Source: Plazaster borealis (Eukaryota; Echinodermata; Asteroidea; Forcipulatida; Labidiasteridae). From it: a stretch of DNA of 64,000 bases. Below are positions 42,863-56,031 of the stretch, piece by piece. The stretch covers positions 3,901,001 to 3,965,000 of the forward strand of contig CM037463.1 in NCBI GenBank assembly GCA_021014325.1. Direction: 5' to 3'. Made by a program: the position numbers and the translations under genes. Under the pieces are notes generated by a model that was given only the letters and a program-made list of their open reading frames with translations, did not search any database and was not told the origin of the DNA. Within the stretch, counting starts at the first letter, position 1. Each line of letters opens with the position of its first letter.

Positions 42863-45080
42863 CATTCATCTCTCCGCATGCTTTATTATCAACTGTTTTG
42901 CCAATATCTCGGATTTTCATGTAATCCTCGATTGTATACCCAGACCCTATCGTTACCTATCGACCCTGACTTGACAGCATCTGGAGAGGTTGGCTTTTTG
43001 CAATTCCCTGATTTGTTTTTCCCACCCGCTCTCATTTCTTAAAAAAACTTTTTGTTGGAAGATTTTGACTCTCGTCTTTGTGTGAGCTTTTCAATGAATC
43101 AAAGCTCAACCGTCGAATCGGCCTCCCGGCCCCGTTGTATGCTGTTACCAGCAACCCCCACATGACGGTTGCTCTCGCTTAAAAAAAAGATAACGAATTT
43201 TCCGAAGTACAAAGGGATGTTGCCCTTTGTGGCTTAGAGGGATGCACCGAGATCTAGCCTGTCGGCACGGGACCCCTACGCCTTCGTGAAAGCGCCCCAT
43301 TGTGTGACCCACTGCCGGACTCACGGAGATGGACACAACTTATCTTTCAAGCGATGGGAACTCGCCCATTATTCATTTTCTCTGTTACTGACCAACGTAA
43401 ACGTCTCCATCCAGAATAATCGAACAAGAGAAAAAAGACAAGGGTGCCTGCATGAGAAGACAACAAACAACGCTTCAAGGAAATCGAGTTGACAAAAAGG
43501 AAGATGGAGCGGAGAAGTCTTCCAAGAGGTTTCTATACCTCTTCCAAAGTTCAGCAGGGGGAAAAGGCAGCTGGATATTATTTCGGTAATTAACTGCAAT
43601 GATTTTTTAGTGCGAAAGCAGCTGCTTAATAAAGGAAAATAAACTGACTGGTGGTACCTTTTCACGCACTCTTGTTGTGCTCTTAAAACAGACACACACA
43701 AATGTTGCAGTCTGGAAATTTCTTCATGTGCCCCCAACCATTGATGTACGTGCCCCCCCCCCCAACCCCCCATATTTGAAATCTTGACTTTTGGGATTGG
43801 AAATTTCCAGAGTAAAATGTTACATTTTATACGGCGTCTCGATAAAATGGTGCACCCCTTTGTGCCCCCCCCCTAAAATGTTACCCTTACAGCGCTGGTG
43901 TTAAAGGGGCACCAAGGTAACGACAAGTGCACCAAAGCAGCTGTATTTGTTGTCTCAATGAACAAAATGAAACCTGCAGGGATTGTTGGTAAAGACATCG
44001 ATTTATTTATTAGTTTAATTAATTACTTACTTATTTTGTTTAGTTTTTTGTTTTTGTTTTCATTAATGTTTGTTTAGGGGAGGTGATGTTTCAGAAGTAA
44101 AGGGCTTGTTATGAAATACACTCGCAGCCTTAATTATTATCTATTTCACCAGAATGGGACATCTGTGACGGTTTTTCCTGCTGTTTTAGCAAATCAATGT
44201 ATTTGACTTGGCGGGAGGGCGATGTTTAAAAACGGGGCATTAGCCACTGAAGGATGTTTTGCGATTTTACAATTACTGGGAAAATCAGTTATCATTCCAA
44301 CGCAAATTCCCATAAGATTTCCACTGCAGGCACGTTGTGCATGACGTCAGCCTGTCTCACGAAGGTCTATAGACTGTGCTAGTCTCGCGCGTAATCGAAC
44401 TTCCAGAACCAAGTTGGTCCCACCATTATTTTAGTTTTACGTGTGCACGATTTTGTTTTATTAAATACTACAGTTTAACTTAGCTTACTGTGGCTATTGA
44501 AATTCATCATCATCTTGCTTGGAAAGTAAAATTTAGCCATAAATATATGAAAGTAAAATTAAATTTAACAATTCAAGAAAACCCGAGAATAAGACTTGAC
44601 CTCCGTTTCAGGTTCTTGCAATTTGTTTAGACTTTTACCCAACTGACGTTCATGTTATCATGAAAGCCATACAGTAAAGGTCGCACTAATTCTGGCGTGA
44701 TTTGGCTAATGGGGGTTTAAAAAAAATCTTGATTTTTATTATTTAAAAAATAAATTGTGTTTATAGAAAATTGCTCTGGGTATTTTTGTTTCCAAGATTT
44801 TTGGGTGATAGCATTTTAAAAGAAGATTTGATTTCATTGAAAAAAAAACAATTCTTCGTTCGAGTTGTTTTCTCCTTTTCGATATGCGCGATACTTTCAT
44901 AGAATTTTCATTATTGTGATGAACATAATTATACTTTGGCGTGGTGAACTCTTTGTATGCTTTGTACAAACGTCTCCATTGAAATTAATTATCTTCTAAT
45001 GTAAGTGTCGAGTTGTATACGAGCTAGTGACTTGACGATCAGTTTTTAAATGGGTTTAGTCGGCCTACGTAGTGACGTTT
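42863..45080. other. Intergenic region, little identifiable
   Basis: 43735-43885 is a C-rich element with GTGCCCCCAACCATTGATGT and GTGCCCCCCCCCTAAAATG, related to the G-rich tract in DNAJC9 intron 4. Otherwise no exon, RNA gene or clear mobile element is seen. Confidence 0.4.
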
Positions 45081-45082
45081 GA

Positions 45083-45366
<284 letters not shown>

Positions 45367-46435
45367 CACCATACTGAAACATCTGTATGTCCGTTGTTAT
45401 CAGTAACAGTTAAAATTAAGATTAAAAATGTCTTTATAAACTGGAGCGACAACAGTTCACCGAAAAATTCGTTGGTGTGTCATTACTTTCAACACAGTTA
45501 TGGCTCTCTTATTCCCATTTGTAGATATAGATGTGGGCTAATTGCAAACCACCGACAAATACCAAACCACCGACCGGTTTTCTCAATTTTCCGCTCGGCA
45601 GGGTCCTAGTAAATTTCGCGCTTTAAAAAAGTCAACCCGCAGAGATGTGAATTGTTCGCCTGCTAAGGCTATTCCTCCCGACCTCGATCGGCAAAAATAT
45701 ACATTAGGGAAAAAATGCTAAATAAATAAGAAGAAAAAAACCGGAGCGTGGTGAAAACACAATGCACCTCAGAGTTTGCAGACCTCATTGTTGAGGCGAA
45801 TGGAGGTGAGAATCCATTTCCTCTCATATATATAACTGAGAAGGTTATCGGTTTTTTTCTACAATTCTGAATTTTAGTCTGGGTTTTTTCTTTTGTTACA
45901 CGATTTACGAGTGGGAAACGGCTATAATGAGCTTTGGTTTTATGTTGTGAGCCGTGCTACTCAATGCAGTCAAAGTGTCGGGGAAAACACAAAAGAATAT
46001 TATGTAATGTAAAGGTTTCGTCACGTGCATAGACCACGGCAGAAGAATACGCGATGTCATTTTGGGCACCCTTTTTGTTCTTTCTTTAGAAATCGAACTG
46101 GTTTGATGACTTCTCCACGACTTGCCAAACACCTCTCGTCATTTTGCAAGTGTTTGTTACCATCAAAGAACACCATCAGAAAGAAACCGGTAGATGATGC
46201 ATCAAATAATAAAGTAATGTTGACAGTATCATGTGACCTGTGCCGAAGGAAGTACCCACCGACCACGAAGAGAATGGCTGACGTCATAAGAATTTATTCA
46301 GAGAGTCCTGTTGTTGTAAAATTATGCTTGTCCACTTTTACTAATAATGGTTCCTTGTTTGAAAGGAAACCGTCGCGACCCGTTATGCTGAGTACGCCCT
46401 CTATTGGTTTTCTTGTAACCCACGGAGTCCTTGAT
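45367..46435. other. Intergenic sequence without recognisable features
   Basis: No gene or repeat class is identified. The plus-strand ORF starting at 46025 is long (171 codons) but runs directly into a MITE and has no family resemblance. Confidence 0.35.
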
Positions 46436-46436
46436 T

Positions 46437-46845
46437 TAAAGGGATTGTACATGTGTATACGTTTGGTAATTGGAACCCACTGTTTGTTTAAATCCTATTT
46501 AGTTGTAGATATACATGTATACCATAAAACTAACCTGTGAAAGGTTCACTTCAAAAGTTGGTAGCGTTTTTGAGATATTGCCGAAAATCTGGAGCGCTTA
46601 TGTCCACGCAGGAAGAATTATCTGCAATTGGAATACACAATCTGAGAAACGTCACTGTCAGTAACGCTTCTCAGATTCAAATTTATGGGGATAAAAGGTG
46701 ATCTTTTTCCATAACTGCAGTACTTCTAAGTGAAAAGTTTCTCAAAATACATTATACTATCCAAAGCTGCTGTACTTCTTACCAAGTAAGTTTTTATTTC
46801 CATTAATTTTCAGAGTCATTACCAAACTTATACAGACCCTTAAAG
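46437..46845. mobile_element. Diverged TTAA-type MITE, related subfamily
   Basis: Left end TTTAAAGGGATTGTACATGT with ACGTTTGGTAATTGG; right end TCATTACCAAACTTATACAG then ACCCTTAAA. The internal GTCCACGCAGGAAGAAT and GTAACGCTTCTCAGATTC are shared, inverted, with 50253-50480. Confidence 0.7.
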
Positions 46846-47783
46846 ACCACTTTATCCCCATTGGTAGATGGAGGGTTCTAATTGGGTATATGCATTTTCC
46901 AAATAAGATATTTTTGTGAGGCTATCGGTCAGTGCTTTCAATACGGCAAGGGTAAAGAAACAGAAATAACAGTTTATATTTCACACTTGTTATTTACATG
47001 CTTTATTAATCAACATTAATGTTTTAATAATAGTTAAACAAAAACATTAAACCCTGCAATCCGATACAATGGTAAACGTGGGTCGGGCGAAGTTGACCCA
47101 TTGTTACGTCCCAACTTGAGCAAATGCCCCAGCTATGGTTTACCTGCCCCGCGCTTTGAGTAAACACATGAAAGTTGGGTCTGTTCGTAATTGGGTCAGG
47201 CCCAATTATCAATTGGGATGTAAAACTATTACCTTATAAGTAGGATTTGAAACTTTGCATTGTGAGAACTTACTACATTCTCTCTTTTCCCCTTAAAAAT
47301 GATGACTTTAAGTCCATTTTTGTGTGCAACCTACTTGTCATCGGCACTCTAAAATTTAATTCGTATTACTTACAACTTGGTTCCAGAAAAGAAGGGAGTG
47401 GGTGAATGGGAGACACAAAATCTCCCCCACCCCCCCCCCCAAAAAAAAAAAAAAAAACTTTAAGATCAGCCCTTGCTTTTTGTAAAAAATTATTTTCTCA
47501 TTTTTAAAGGGTAGTTATTCTTTTCATGAATAGATTGATTAGGCCATCCGCAAATAATATCTTTAATAATTCTCTCAAGTGTCTTTCGTTTCCAGTAATT
47601 ATTTACAGTTTAACATCATTTCAGTTATACTTAATTTATCTCCTGGCACGCACAATAATAATTTACAGGAAAGAGGAAATGCTGACCGTTTTTTCTTCAT
47701 TAAATGCCAATTAAGCAACGACACAAAGATTGAAGTCATTCAACTATACATCAGATTCCCCTCAAGTGTACACTTTGGAGCGA

Positions 47784-48086
47784 TAGGTGGCAGCAGACAT
47801 CATGGTAATAGACCTTTCCCACGAAATATGTAAATTGCATATCGCGCGTGCGCACTAACACTACTGGTTGGCAAAAATGAGGGAACACCGCGCCTTTTTG
47901 TATGGTGCCGATGGTGTTGGAGCATTTGATATGGCGTTTGCCAACCAATATTGGTTCTGTACGCACGCATGCGTGAATATAATTGGCATTATGGAAAATG
48001 CTAATTCCACTACTGACGTACGGTAACTCTGGGCATTCGCACGCTTTCGAGAACAACTAATTTTACCTGACATGTGCTGCCACCTA
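47784..48086. mobile_element. 300-bp MITE with inverted ends
   Basis: Left end ATAGGTGGCAGCAGACAT; right end inverted ATGTGCTGCCACCTA. The centre contains further short inverted pairs (GGTTGGCAAA and TTTGCCAACC). It is non-coding. Confidence 0.65.
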
Positions 48087-48249
48087 GCGTTGTAACTCCT
48101 CCAGTCAGTGGGCATACCCAGACAACACACTGAAGGGGGATTTGAATCAATGACTTTAACTACCGAACACTATTAAACTGAACTATCTGTTTGCAGCCGA
48201 GACTGGAACGGATATGGAATACTACTGCATCGTGTAATTGGCCTCATTA

Positions 48250-48700
48250 CTCAGAACTCCAATGAGTAATTTGAGTCGATATTAATGCTAACTCGTTGGA
48301 AATAGAATCGATACTTAGTTTTTTGGATTCGATACTCGGACTCGACACTATTGACACCAGCTTTGCTTAGTTAGGAACATCAACTATAAAACTCGGCGTG
48401 GATACAAAAGATACCCAACATTGTTAGACTCTTGATGCAGTTGAACTCGGTTTTGATGAATTGCCAACTCAGAATCGATACTCATATCTCATGAGTTTTG
48501 AGTCGTGATGTATGTCTGGGGGACCCAATGTGGGATCAATTGTTCCTGAAATCACATGGAATTCAGAACGAGACATTAACTGTGACTTGAACTCGAGAAT
48601 TCTCAGAATCAGACTCGACACCGAGTATTCGGACTCGACACCGAGTATTCGGGACTCGGACTCGCCTGATCTGATCTACATTACTCAGTTCTGAGAAGAG
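48250..48700 (+). repeat. Degenerate GACTCG-rich repeat region
   Basis: The motifs GACTCG, ACTCGG and GAGTCG recur throughout. The clearest tandem part is a double copy of ACTCGACACCGAGTATTCGG at about 48615-48655. Shorter relics extend on both sides. Confidence 0.6.
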
Positions 48701-49752
48701 AGACTCAGAACTCGAATTGTGTATTGTCCTCTGCGTAACAGGTCACGATTAAGAATAATTGTTTGTGTTGTTACGGGAAATTGACAATCAAAAGGCCAAA
48801 AAACAGGCCAATCAAGCCGTTGGCAAAAGTAGGGGCAAGGGATAGAAGAAGAAGACATCAACAAGTAGAAAGATGACCGACTAAAAACATGTATGCCAAA
48901 GCCACGATAGGTGTCACTGCACAAAATGATTTCTTTAAAAAATAGCTATTGATCAAACTGACATCGTGTGTACAGCTTTTAAACATTTAACAAATATGTT
49001 AAGCATACGATAATACTTAGGCCACCGAAGAGCCTTCCTCCAGATATTTTATGATTTGCCCCATAGACCATATGGAAACAAAGGTGAGAAATATTATTTG
49101 AAAAAGTTTACAGTCGTGCAACTCTGGAATGAAATGTTGAAAACGGAATTCAGTAGATAACGTTTACTTTAAATGTACATTACGAAGAAGTTCGTCCCAA
49201 TTATTCATGTCTTTACGCATGTTGAAGGTATTAGACAGGATTGGTAGAGCTGACAAAATAGTCGCAGACAGTGTTCATCATTTTCTGTGATCAACCATAT
49301 ACATGAGGAAAAAAGCATTCCTTTACAATTTGTTGGGCTTGATCCGTTGTGTGGGTCAGGAGAAAATAGTGAAAAAACATGCAGTTTTCAGCATGTGGAC
49401 ACAATGTCCTTCGGTTGTAATAACCAAGATCATGTGTTGCGTTTTGTTGTGTTTTTTAGGTTTTCAAATACAGTTCTCGAATATGACTTTAATTCAGAGA
49501 GAAATAATTCACAGAATCAAAATTGGTCATAGTATGACCTTCATAATCAGTACGCTTCCAGACTAAAATTAAACAACGATGTTTTTTATCCTTACCAATC
49601 CTGTCTTTGAGACTAACAGTGTTTATGTGTAATTTGCACAGCAATGTGTCTTTGATACATAATGAGATCAGTCAAATTCTCAACCATCACATCTGCTACA
49701 CTGTTCCGTAAAAGATCTACTTGTATTCTGAATAATAATGAGTTGACATTCT

Positions 49753-50123
49753 TTATTTGACGGTGTTTTCTTTGGGTGGGTTCTCTGCGGCAGTGATCGC
49801 CACTGTAGAGTGGTTATACAATCCCTGTTTCATCAACTGCAAGGCCAACGAATTCCTCAACCCATTAGCTTTCTTGATCTTGGCCCGTTTATTCTGAAAC
49901 CAAATCTTAATCTGGGATTCGTTCAGCCTGAGCTCGGCCGCCAGACCGCGACGGCGCTCCTCGGTCAGGTAGTTGCTCTGCTGGAACTCGTGTTTGAGCC
50001 GCTGAAGCTGTTGGGCGCTAAAGGCCGTGCGGGGGCGCTTTTCCTCTCTGCGCGTGGCTGCTTCGCTTGTGTCGGTTGATGGTGACTGGGAAGATCGAGG
50101 TTTCAACCGCCTGGTCCGTGGTC
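49753..50123 (-). CDS. en: Engrailed homeobox protein, 3' (homeodomain) exon
   Basis: The acceptor is GCATGCAG; the exon enters in phase 1 and gives 122 residues to the stop. It begins with the end of the EH4 region (PRTRRLKPR), then has the engrailed-type homeodomain [54 protein letters not shown] (Q50, N51 present). The EH5 motif follows as [16 protein letters not shown]. Engrailed is a nuclear repressor in segment, neural and skeletal patterning. The intron just before PRTRR matches the known engrailed gene structure. Exon 1 (with EH1, EH2/3 and the WVYCTRYSDR part of EH4) is not in the window except perhaps its last bases. The stop TAA overlaps an AATAAA hexamer. It is convergent with Dlx. 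Confidence 0.95.
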
Positions 50124-50250
50124 CTGCATGCGTTATAAGAAAAAAAAAGAAACAACTTAATTTGCTGATTAGAACTTTTCAAATTCTGTTTCTAGCCGCA
50201 CCTATTAGCTGTCGAACAAATTACTGTGCGAAACAAAACACCATGCACCA

Positions 50251-50480
50251 TTTAAAGGTATCGTACACGTTTGTTAATGACTCTGAAAATGAATGGCAAT
50301 AAAAACTTACTTGGCTAGAAGTACAGCAGCTTTAGATAGTATAATGAATTTTGAAAAATGTTCACTTCGAAGTACTGCGGTTATGGAAAAAGATATCACT
50401 TTTTATCCCCAAAAATTTGAATCTGAAAAGCGTTACGGCCGTAACGCTTCACAGAGTGTGTATTCCAATGTAGTATATTC
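50251..50480. mobile_element. Half of a diverged TTAA-type MITE
   Basis: Starts TTTAAAGGTATCGTACACGT then TTGTTAATGACTCTGAAAAT. It carries GCGTTACGGCCGTAACGCTT and ends around TTCTTCCTGCGTGGACATAA. This matches, inverted, the right half of the element at 46437-46845. The other end was not found. Confidence 0.6.
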
Positions 50481-53400
50481 TTCCTGCGTGGACATAACCA
50501 CGACTATAATTGTATGTTTCTTTCCACCACGTCGAGGTGAAAGTCTCATCATACCTACATTTTTGTTTCGGGGGAATTGGAGCCAAAAACAGTACAATAA
50601 AACAAACATGGCATTTCCGTACATTGACATTTGTATTTCCTACGATGCTTAATTTTAGCAAGGCATGCTATCTCATACAGTCTTTGAGCTCTTGGTATAC
50701 CCGGCCCTCGCAATAGCGAACACGGTTTGCAAAGCTGTCCCCAATGATGAAAATTACCATGGGAAGTCTGTATATACAAATCAGCCATGTTGATTAAACA
50801 TAATTGCCCGTAGTGTCCCCAGGACAGGCAAGCTTTCCGTCCCACCTTTCTCTCTCGCCTCAGAAGCACAACGGCAATTTTTGACGAGTCAGAGTAAACA
50901 GTACTCGCTGCGATCTCGTATGTCTGCCATACATCAAAACACACCATCCTCAGAGACTCAGCTAGAAAAGTAGGCATTTTTTTGTTTTTCTTGGATGGAA
51001 ATTCGAAGCCGATGTCATAAAACAAATCTAGGGTTGTTATTCGTGACAACATTGACTTTAACCGCCAAGCCATCATTATTCTGGTTAGCGGAATGAAGAC
51101 ATTTTTATGGAAGTCATAAAATTCAAATCACTTAATTAACTCGGAGAGTGCCGTGTTTGATTTATGTCTCCAGGTTGCAGACCCCCTTTTGGTGTGAAGA
51201 ACGTATAACACTGTAATGATATGTTTATTTCGATTTCAAAAAATGTATTAATAAGTGATGCACATGTTTAAGCCCACAGTGTGATGATTTATCAACAACA
51301 GAAATTATGGGCAAAACGAGGTTCAATGTGTAAGAAGCACTGGGAACTCAGAGTTTCATTTATGCCTGATGCAATTACTTTATGAATTTAAAAGTTCTTT
51401 CGAAAATATCTGTTTATTAGATTCAAACTTTTGTTTAAAAAGTCAAAACAACTTCACGGATACCTATCGTTCTGATATAACATGCCTGATTTTGTTACCC
51501 TCTTTATACTTCTTAATATTGGTGAGGTTGTCTTTCGGCGAGGTAACAGGCGCGAGAGACCCGTATAATGGAAACTCCGAGGATGACTGTCCTGAAGCGG
51601 ACCGAGCTAAGTGGTCCCGTGGGGCCGTTCGCTTTGCCATTGCCCTTGGACTTAACACAGCCCGTCCTGCTGGGAGTTCAAGATTGGGCGTTGTGTAAAA
51701 GGCGGTTTATCGTTCTGCTCGCGGATCGGACCAGCGTTTGCGGTGGCGGTTTGTTGTATGGTTATTGTCAAATTGTGCATTCCCATGGCCCTATAATTTA
51801 CTCCAGTGCATTGATGTTTTAGTCATTTGGTATAATACAATCTGTGTTATTTATCAATAAACATGCATTACTGTCAAGTTACATGACGACTGTTTTTCTG
51901 TGACATGGCGATGGAAAAAGGGGCTTCGCTATCTACAATGGAGTTTCCAACACTTCTTTTTAACATCAAACATCAAACATCACGTCGCACTGTAAGGTTT
52001 GAAATAATTGATAATTTGAGAAGAAAGCGTCGACGAGGATTGAATCCATTTTCATGAAAGCATAGCTTGGAATTATCAGATTTTCAAATAATGTTTCAGC
52101 GTGTAGGATGAAAAATAATCTGAGACCATAGTTAAAAAAACAAAACTGCGTGATGTCTTTTTTTAGTTGATTGTATTATGACGTTTTAATACACGAAACT
52201 GTAAACAATTGTTGGTTTTGGAATAACCTTATACAGTTAGATGTTGTGCGTAAGATTATGGCGAGCACAACATGGCAAATACAACCACGCAAATCGCTAT
52301 AACATTTTAACTCTTAGTCTTACAGTTTGCAGGGAGGAATAACGCCTGAAGAAATAGGTGCTATGATGTTGTATGTCACTAAGCATCCTCTTGCAATAAT
52401 AAACCCAGCTGTGTCATTGTCATCAGGGCAGGAGTTTGCGACCGTCAGAGACCCCCTAGGGTATTGCGTTACCTTCCCTCTCTCTTCTAGCCTGCAATAC
52501 CCTTGCGGCCTCCGGGGGACTCGGGGATAATAACCGTGTGCTGATTACCGCGGGAGGTGTTTCATATCCCAGGCAATCACCACCGGCACGACTTCAAAAA
52601 CATGGAGCAAGACTCGTCCTGCGGCGTTTCATGTCAATGTAACTACTGTGTTTCAAACCGGACCACCTATAGAAAACATCACCCCCACGAAAAAAGGGGG
52701 GAGGACGACGAAGAATGTTAAAAAACGGCAAAGCTTGATTGTTTCTGCACCACCACAGGGCACTAACTTCATTACTGTTTCTCAGCGCGTACGGGCTGCA
52801 GCCCCTTCGGCTTGCTTGGTAAACGCGGGTCGTTGGCGGTGTCTTCATTCCGTCTGCAGGAAGACAAACCTTCAGACCGGCTTGACGGAGCTAGAAGGGG
52901 TGACCGGGCGGGCGAAGGGGAGCAGCGAAGGGTCACGACAGCCCACCCAGACAGCTGTTACTCCCATCGCTCCAGTCTGTGGATTTTCAGGGAGCTTATG
53001 GCGCTCAACTACCCGATGAGGGAGTCCGGGGTGCCTCGTTAGCAAACAGCACCTCATTGACTGTTCACTTTTTGAAGAAAAAAATTCCTGTCGCAAATAA
53101 ACGAGTCTTTACTTTTTGTTCTGTTTCGGAACGTACACTTTCCAGACTTGGTGCCTAACTCTTGAATATTCATGTTTATATAATGACGTAAACAGTTACG
53201 TCTATATACATCCCTATCCAGAGCCACTTTGAATAAAATTATCTATTCACAGTTTCTGTAAAGTGTACGTATACATTTTGTTTATTCTGCTCAGTGTTCA
53301 AAAAAATTCTCATCAAGCAACACAATATTGTGGTCTTCTTTTTTAACATGACATTAATGTTATAAAGTTATTATACAGGATCGGTAAGGATAAAAACATT

Positions 53401-53760
53401 ATTTAATTTTAGTCTGAAAGCTTACTGATTATGAAGTTCATACTAGAACCATTTTTTCTGTGAAATATTTCCCTTTCAAATAAAGTCACAATCGAGACAA
53501 CTGTTATAGGGCCTATCTGAACAAAACGCAACAGCTGATTTCGGTTGTTACAACCAAAATTAAGGACTCATGCTGAAAATGGTGCATGGTTTTTAACTAT
53601 GTTCTCCTGACTCATGACGTAAGCCCAAATTTTCACAGGTTTGTTATTTCATGTATGGTTGATCAAACAAAACATGAACACTGTCTGCAATTATTTAGTC
53701 AGCTCTACCAATCCCGTATAATATATTTAAACAAATCATACCAAATCATTGCAACTGGCG
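50481..53760. other. Intronic sequence with one long unexplained ORF
   Basis: A 173-codon minus-strand ORF (51076-50555) is the longest non-repetitive open frame outside recognised exons. It has no domain I know and extends towards the half MITE. 51530-51720 and 52430-53040 are GC-richer; the latter has an inverted pair around AGGGTATTGCG / TGCAATACCC. No splice-supported exon was found. Confidence 0.35.
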
Positions 53761-53769
53761 GAAAAGAAG

Positions 53770-53880
53770 AAACAAAAAACCCAAACAAACAAACAGACAA
53801 GCAAACAACCAAACAAACAAACAAGCAACAACAACAACAACATTAACAACAACAGCAACACAAAAACAACCCCCAAAACA
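53770..53880 (+). repeat. AAC/AAAC-rich simple repeat
   Basis: Runs of CAAACAAACA and CAACAACAAC over about 110 bp. All frames are open by composition only. Confidence 0.85.
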
Positions 53881-55655
53881 ACCACGATGACTCATTTACA
53901 CGTATCTCTTGTTTTGCAAGCTCTGCCCCTCTTCGGTTGTTCGGAGAGCAAGAGAGCGATAGAGAGAGAGCAAAGGGAGAAAAAAATCAGAACTTGATGT
54001 CTGGTGTATGAATAAATCAGTAGATCACGAGCTGCAGTCTGACACAAGGTGTGATTTATAGAGACGTGTGTTGCCTCATTGGTTGGAGAAATGATGGGTT
54101 TAATTCTCGGTGCACGCGGTGCCACGGAGAAGGTACCTTGAACCACGGACCCGACCGATGGGGGCCACCGCGGCCCGTGGACCCCGGACCCCTCACCGCG
54201 AACAACCTCTTGTTTCCCTTCTTTCTTTTCTTTCGGGGGGTGTTGTCAAAGAACTTCACGTTAACGACGTCGAATGATAGATGAGTGCACGGTATTTATG
54301 CAATGATGGACTTAACAGAGTCGTCAAATATTTAGTGAGACGGCAATTTGATGTATTTGGAAGTCTGTTTGTCAAACAGTGCGAGAGACACCGGTTTGGA
54401 CTCGTGATCGCAAACGCCGTACTAGAATGCCGCAAAGATTGAACCGTTCTATTGGTGCATTGTTAAAGAGGAGGTATCCAATAATAATTTACTTTACGGG
54501 CAGCGGAATCTTGAGTGTGAGTTGTCATGTTTTATACAAATGAAGGACTAGGCCTATAAGAACTACTAAGAAATGTAACCCCGGATTAAAGTGAATAAAT
54601 GAAAATCAAAAATAAGATAACAAGATGAAGTAAAATAAAAAGTTGTCTTCTACGATCTTCCAAAGCTATTCTTGAATTTATGCACGTTAAACAAAGAACA
54701 GAAAAAAGACAGATTCTTCGCGATCTTCCAAATCCATACTTAAATATATATATTATATGTAAACAAGTACGCCACCAGTATGTATCATTATTCACCCCTC
54801 ATCAGCCAACCCCCCCCCCCCCACCACCACCCCCTCATTCGTCTCTCATCATGGAGGCACTTAGGCCAAACCTGCAATAATCACTGAAGTTGCTTCTGGA
54901 TATTTACCTTAAAACAAAGAACCTGTACCGAGCTATGAATATTGTTCACGGAAACGGCTGACGTCGTCCTGTCACTGACTTTGGACGTGTGATATTATAT
55001 CTAAATAGGCGACAGGGTTGGTTTTTATAGATGATATAAAAAAAAAGTTATTTCTTGTGAAGTTGATGACCCAGAAACTTTGTTTCATACGACCTTAATC
55101 AAAGAAGAAGGTGAACAGATTAAAGTGTGTTTTGGTGGCGTTTTTGTTTTTTGTTTTTTTAATGAGAAATCGCCTAACATCACAAGGCCGGATAAAAAAC
55201 TAGAAGAAAGACGTTAAGTTGTTCGTATAAACAAACCAATTATGCAGTCTCCTTTAAAAAGAAAATCAGACACGCTGAGCAAGTTAACTCAATCTGGCTA
55301 CATGTCCCGGTCTCGCAATACATCGGTTTAGATGCTCGTCGACATCCAGCCCAGAGCCATCATTAAAGACGTGACCGGGATGAAGGATTCTTTCAATTTT
55401 GTATTCATATGGTTCTTATATCAATATCCTATAAATTTACCCCCGATAAAGTACACTGAGAACAATTTCCAAGAAATCTGAAGTTTTCTCTGCACGTTTG
55501 ACAATATCCTTATCTGAAACAGTACTCAAATTAAATTCGATGGTTAATTTTTTATTTATTTTTTTAAATCAGTATAATCATGAAAATACTTAATTTCGCT
55601 TGAAATTACAGAATCATTGCATATATTTTAGAAGAATAAACATAAATAAAAAATG
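53881..55655. other. Intronic sequence without recognisable features
   Basis: A C run with CCACCACCACC lies at 54810-54832. No exon, RNA gene or clear mobile element is seen. Confidence 0.4.
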
Positions 55656-55656
55656 T

Positions 55657-56031
55657 TTAAAGGCACTCAACACGTTTGGTAATTGTCAAAGACCAGTGTT
55701 CTCACTTGGTGTATCCCAACATATGCATAAAATAAAAAGCCTGTGATAATTTGGGCTCAATTGGTCATCGAAGTTGCAAGAAAATGATGAAAGAAAAAAC
55801 ACCCTTGTTGTACAAATTTGTGTGCTTTCAGATTAGGAATAAAAACTTCTTGCAAGAAGTTTTTATTATTTTAGTGAGAAATTACCTCTTTCTCAAAAAC
55901 TACGTTACTTCAGAGGGAGTCGTTTCTCACAATGTTTTATACTATCAACAGCTCTCTGTTGCTCGTTACCAAGAAAGTTTTTATGCTAATATATATTTTG
56001 AGTAATTACCAAACGTGTACGATACCTTTAA
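55657..56031. mobile_element. TTAA-flanked MITE, copy D
   Basis: Left end TTAAAGGCACTCAACACGTT, right end CCAAACGTGTACGATACCTT then TAA. It is closest to copy C in the interior. The ORF at 55751 is the counterpart of the one in copy C. Confidence 0.88.

Larger units (their letters stand above)
46846..49752. other. Intergenic region downstream of engrailed
   Basis: Holds TGGGTC/GACCCA motifs (47085-47220), an A/C homopolymer tract (47425-47455), a TIR element at 47784-48086, GACTCG/CGAGTC-rich degenerate repeats at 48250-48700 with an exact 20-bp duplication near 48615-48655, and a dispersed repeat at 49230-49310 that recurs inverted at 53640-53720. No exon is recognised. Confidence 0.4.

Noticed and set aside
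42579..42974. 131-codon plus-strand ORF and its counterpart at 55751
   Set aside because: Both start at the same place inside copies of the same MITE; the other copies have frameshifts, so it is not a conserved gene.
43369..43773. 134-codon minus-strand ORF
   Set aside because: Opens inside a C-rich repeat element and shows no recognisable motif.
46025..46540. 171-codon plus-strand ORF
   Set aside because: Its last third runs into a diverged MITE, it has no recognisable domain and no promoter or splice support.
51530..53040. GC-richer segments as engrailed exon 1
   Set aside because: No frame on the minus strand gives the WVYCTRYSDR or other engrailed motifs, and no phase-1 donor in context.
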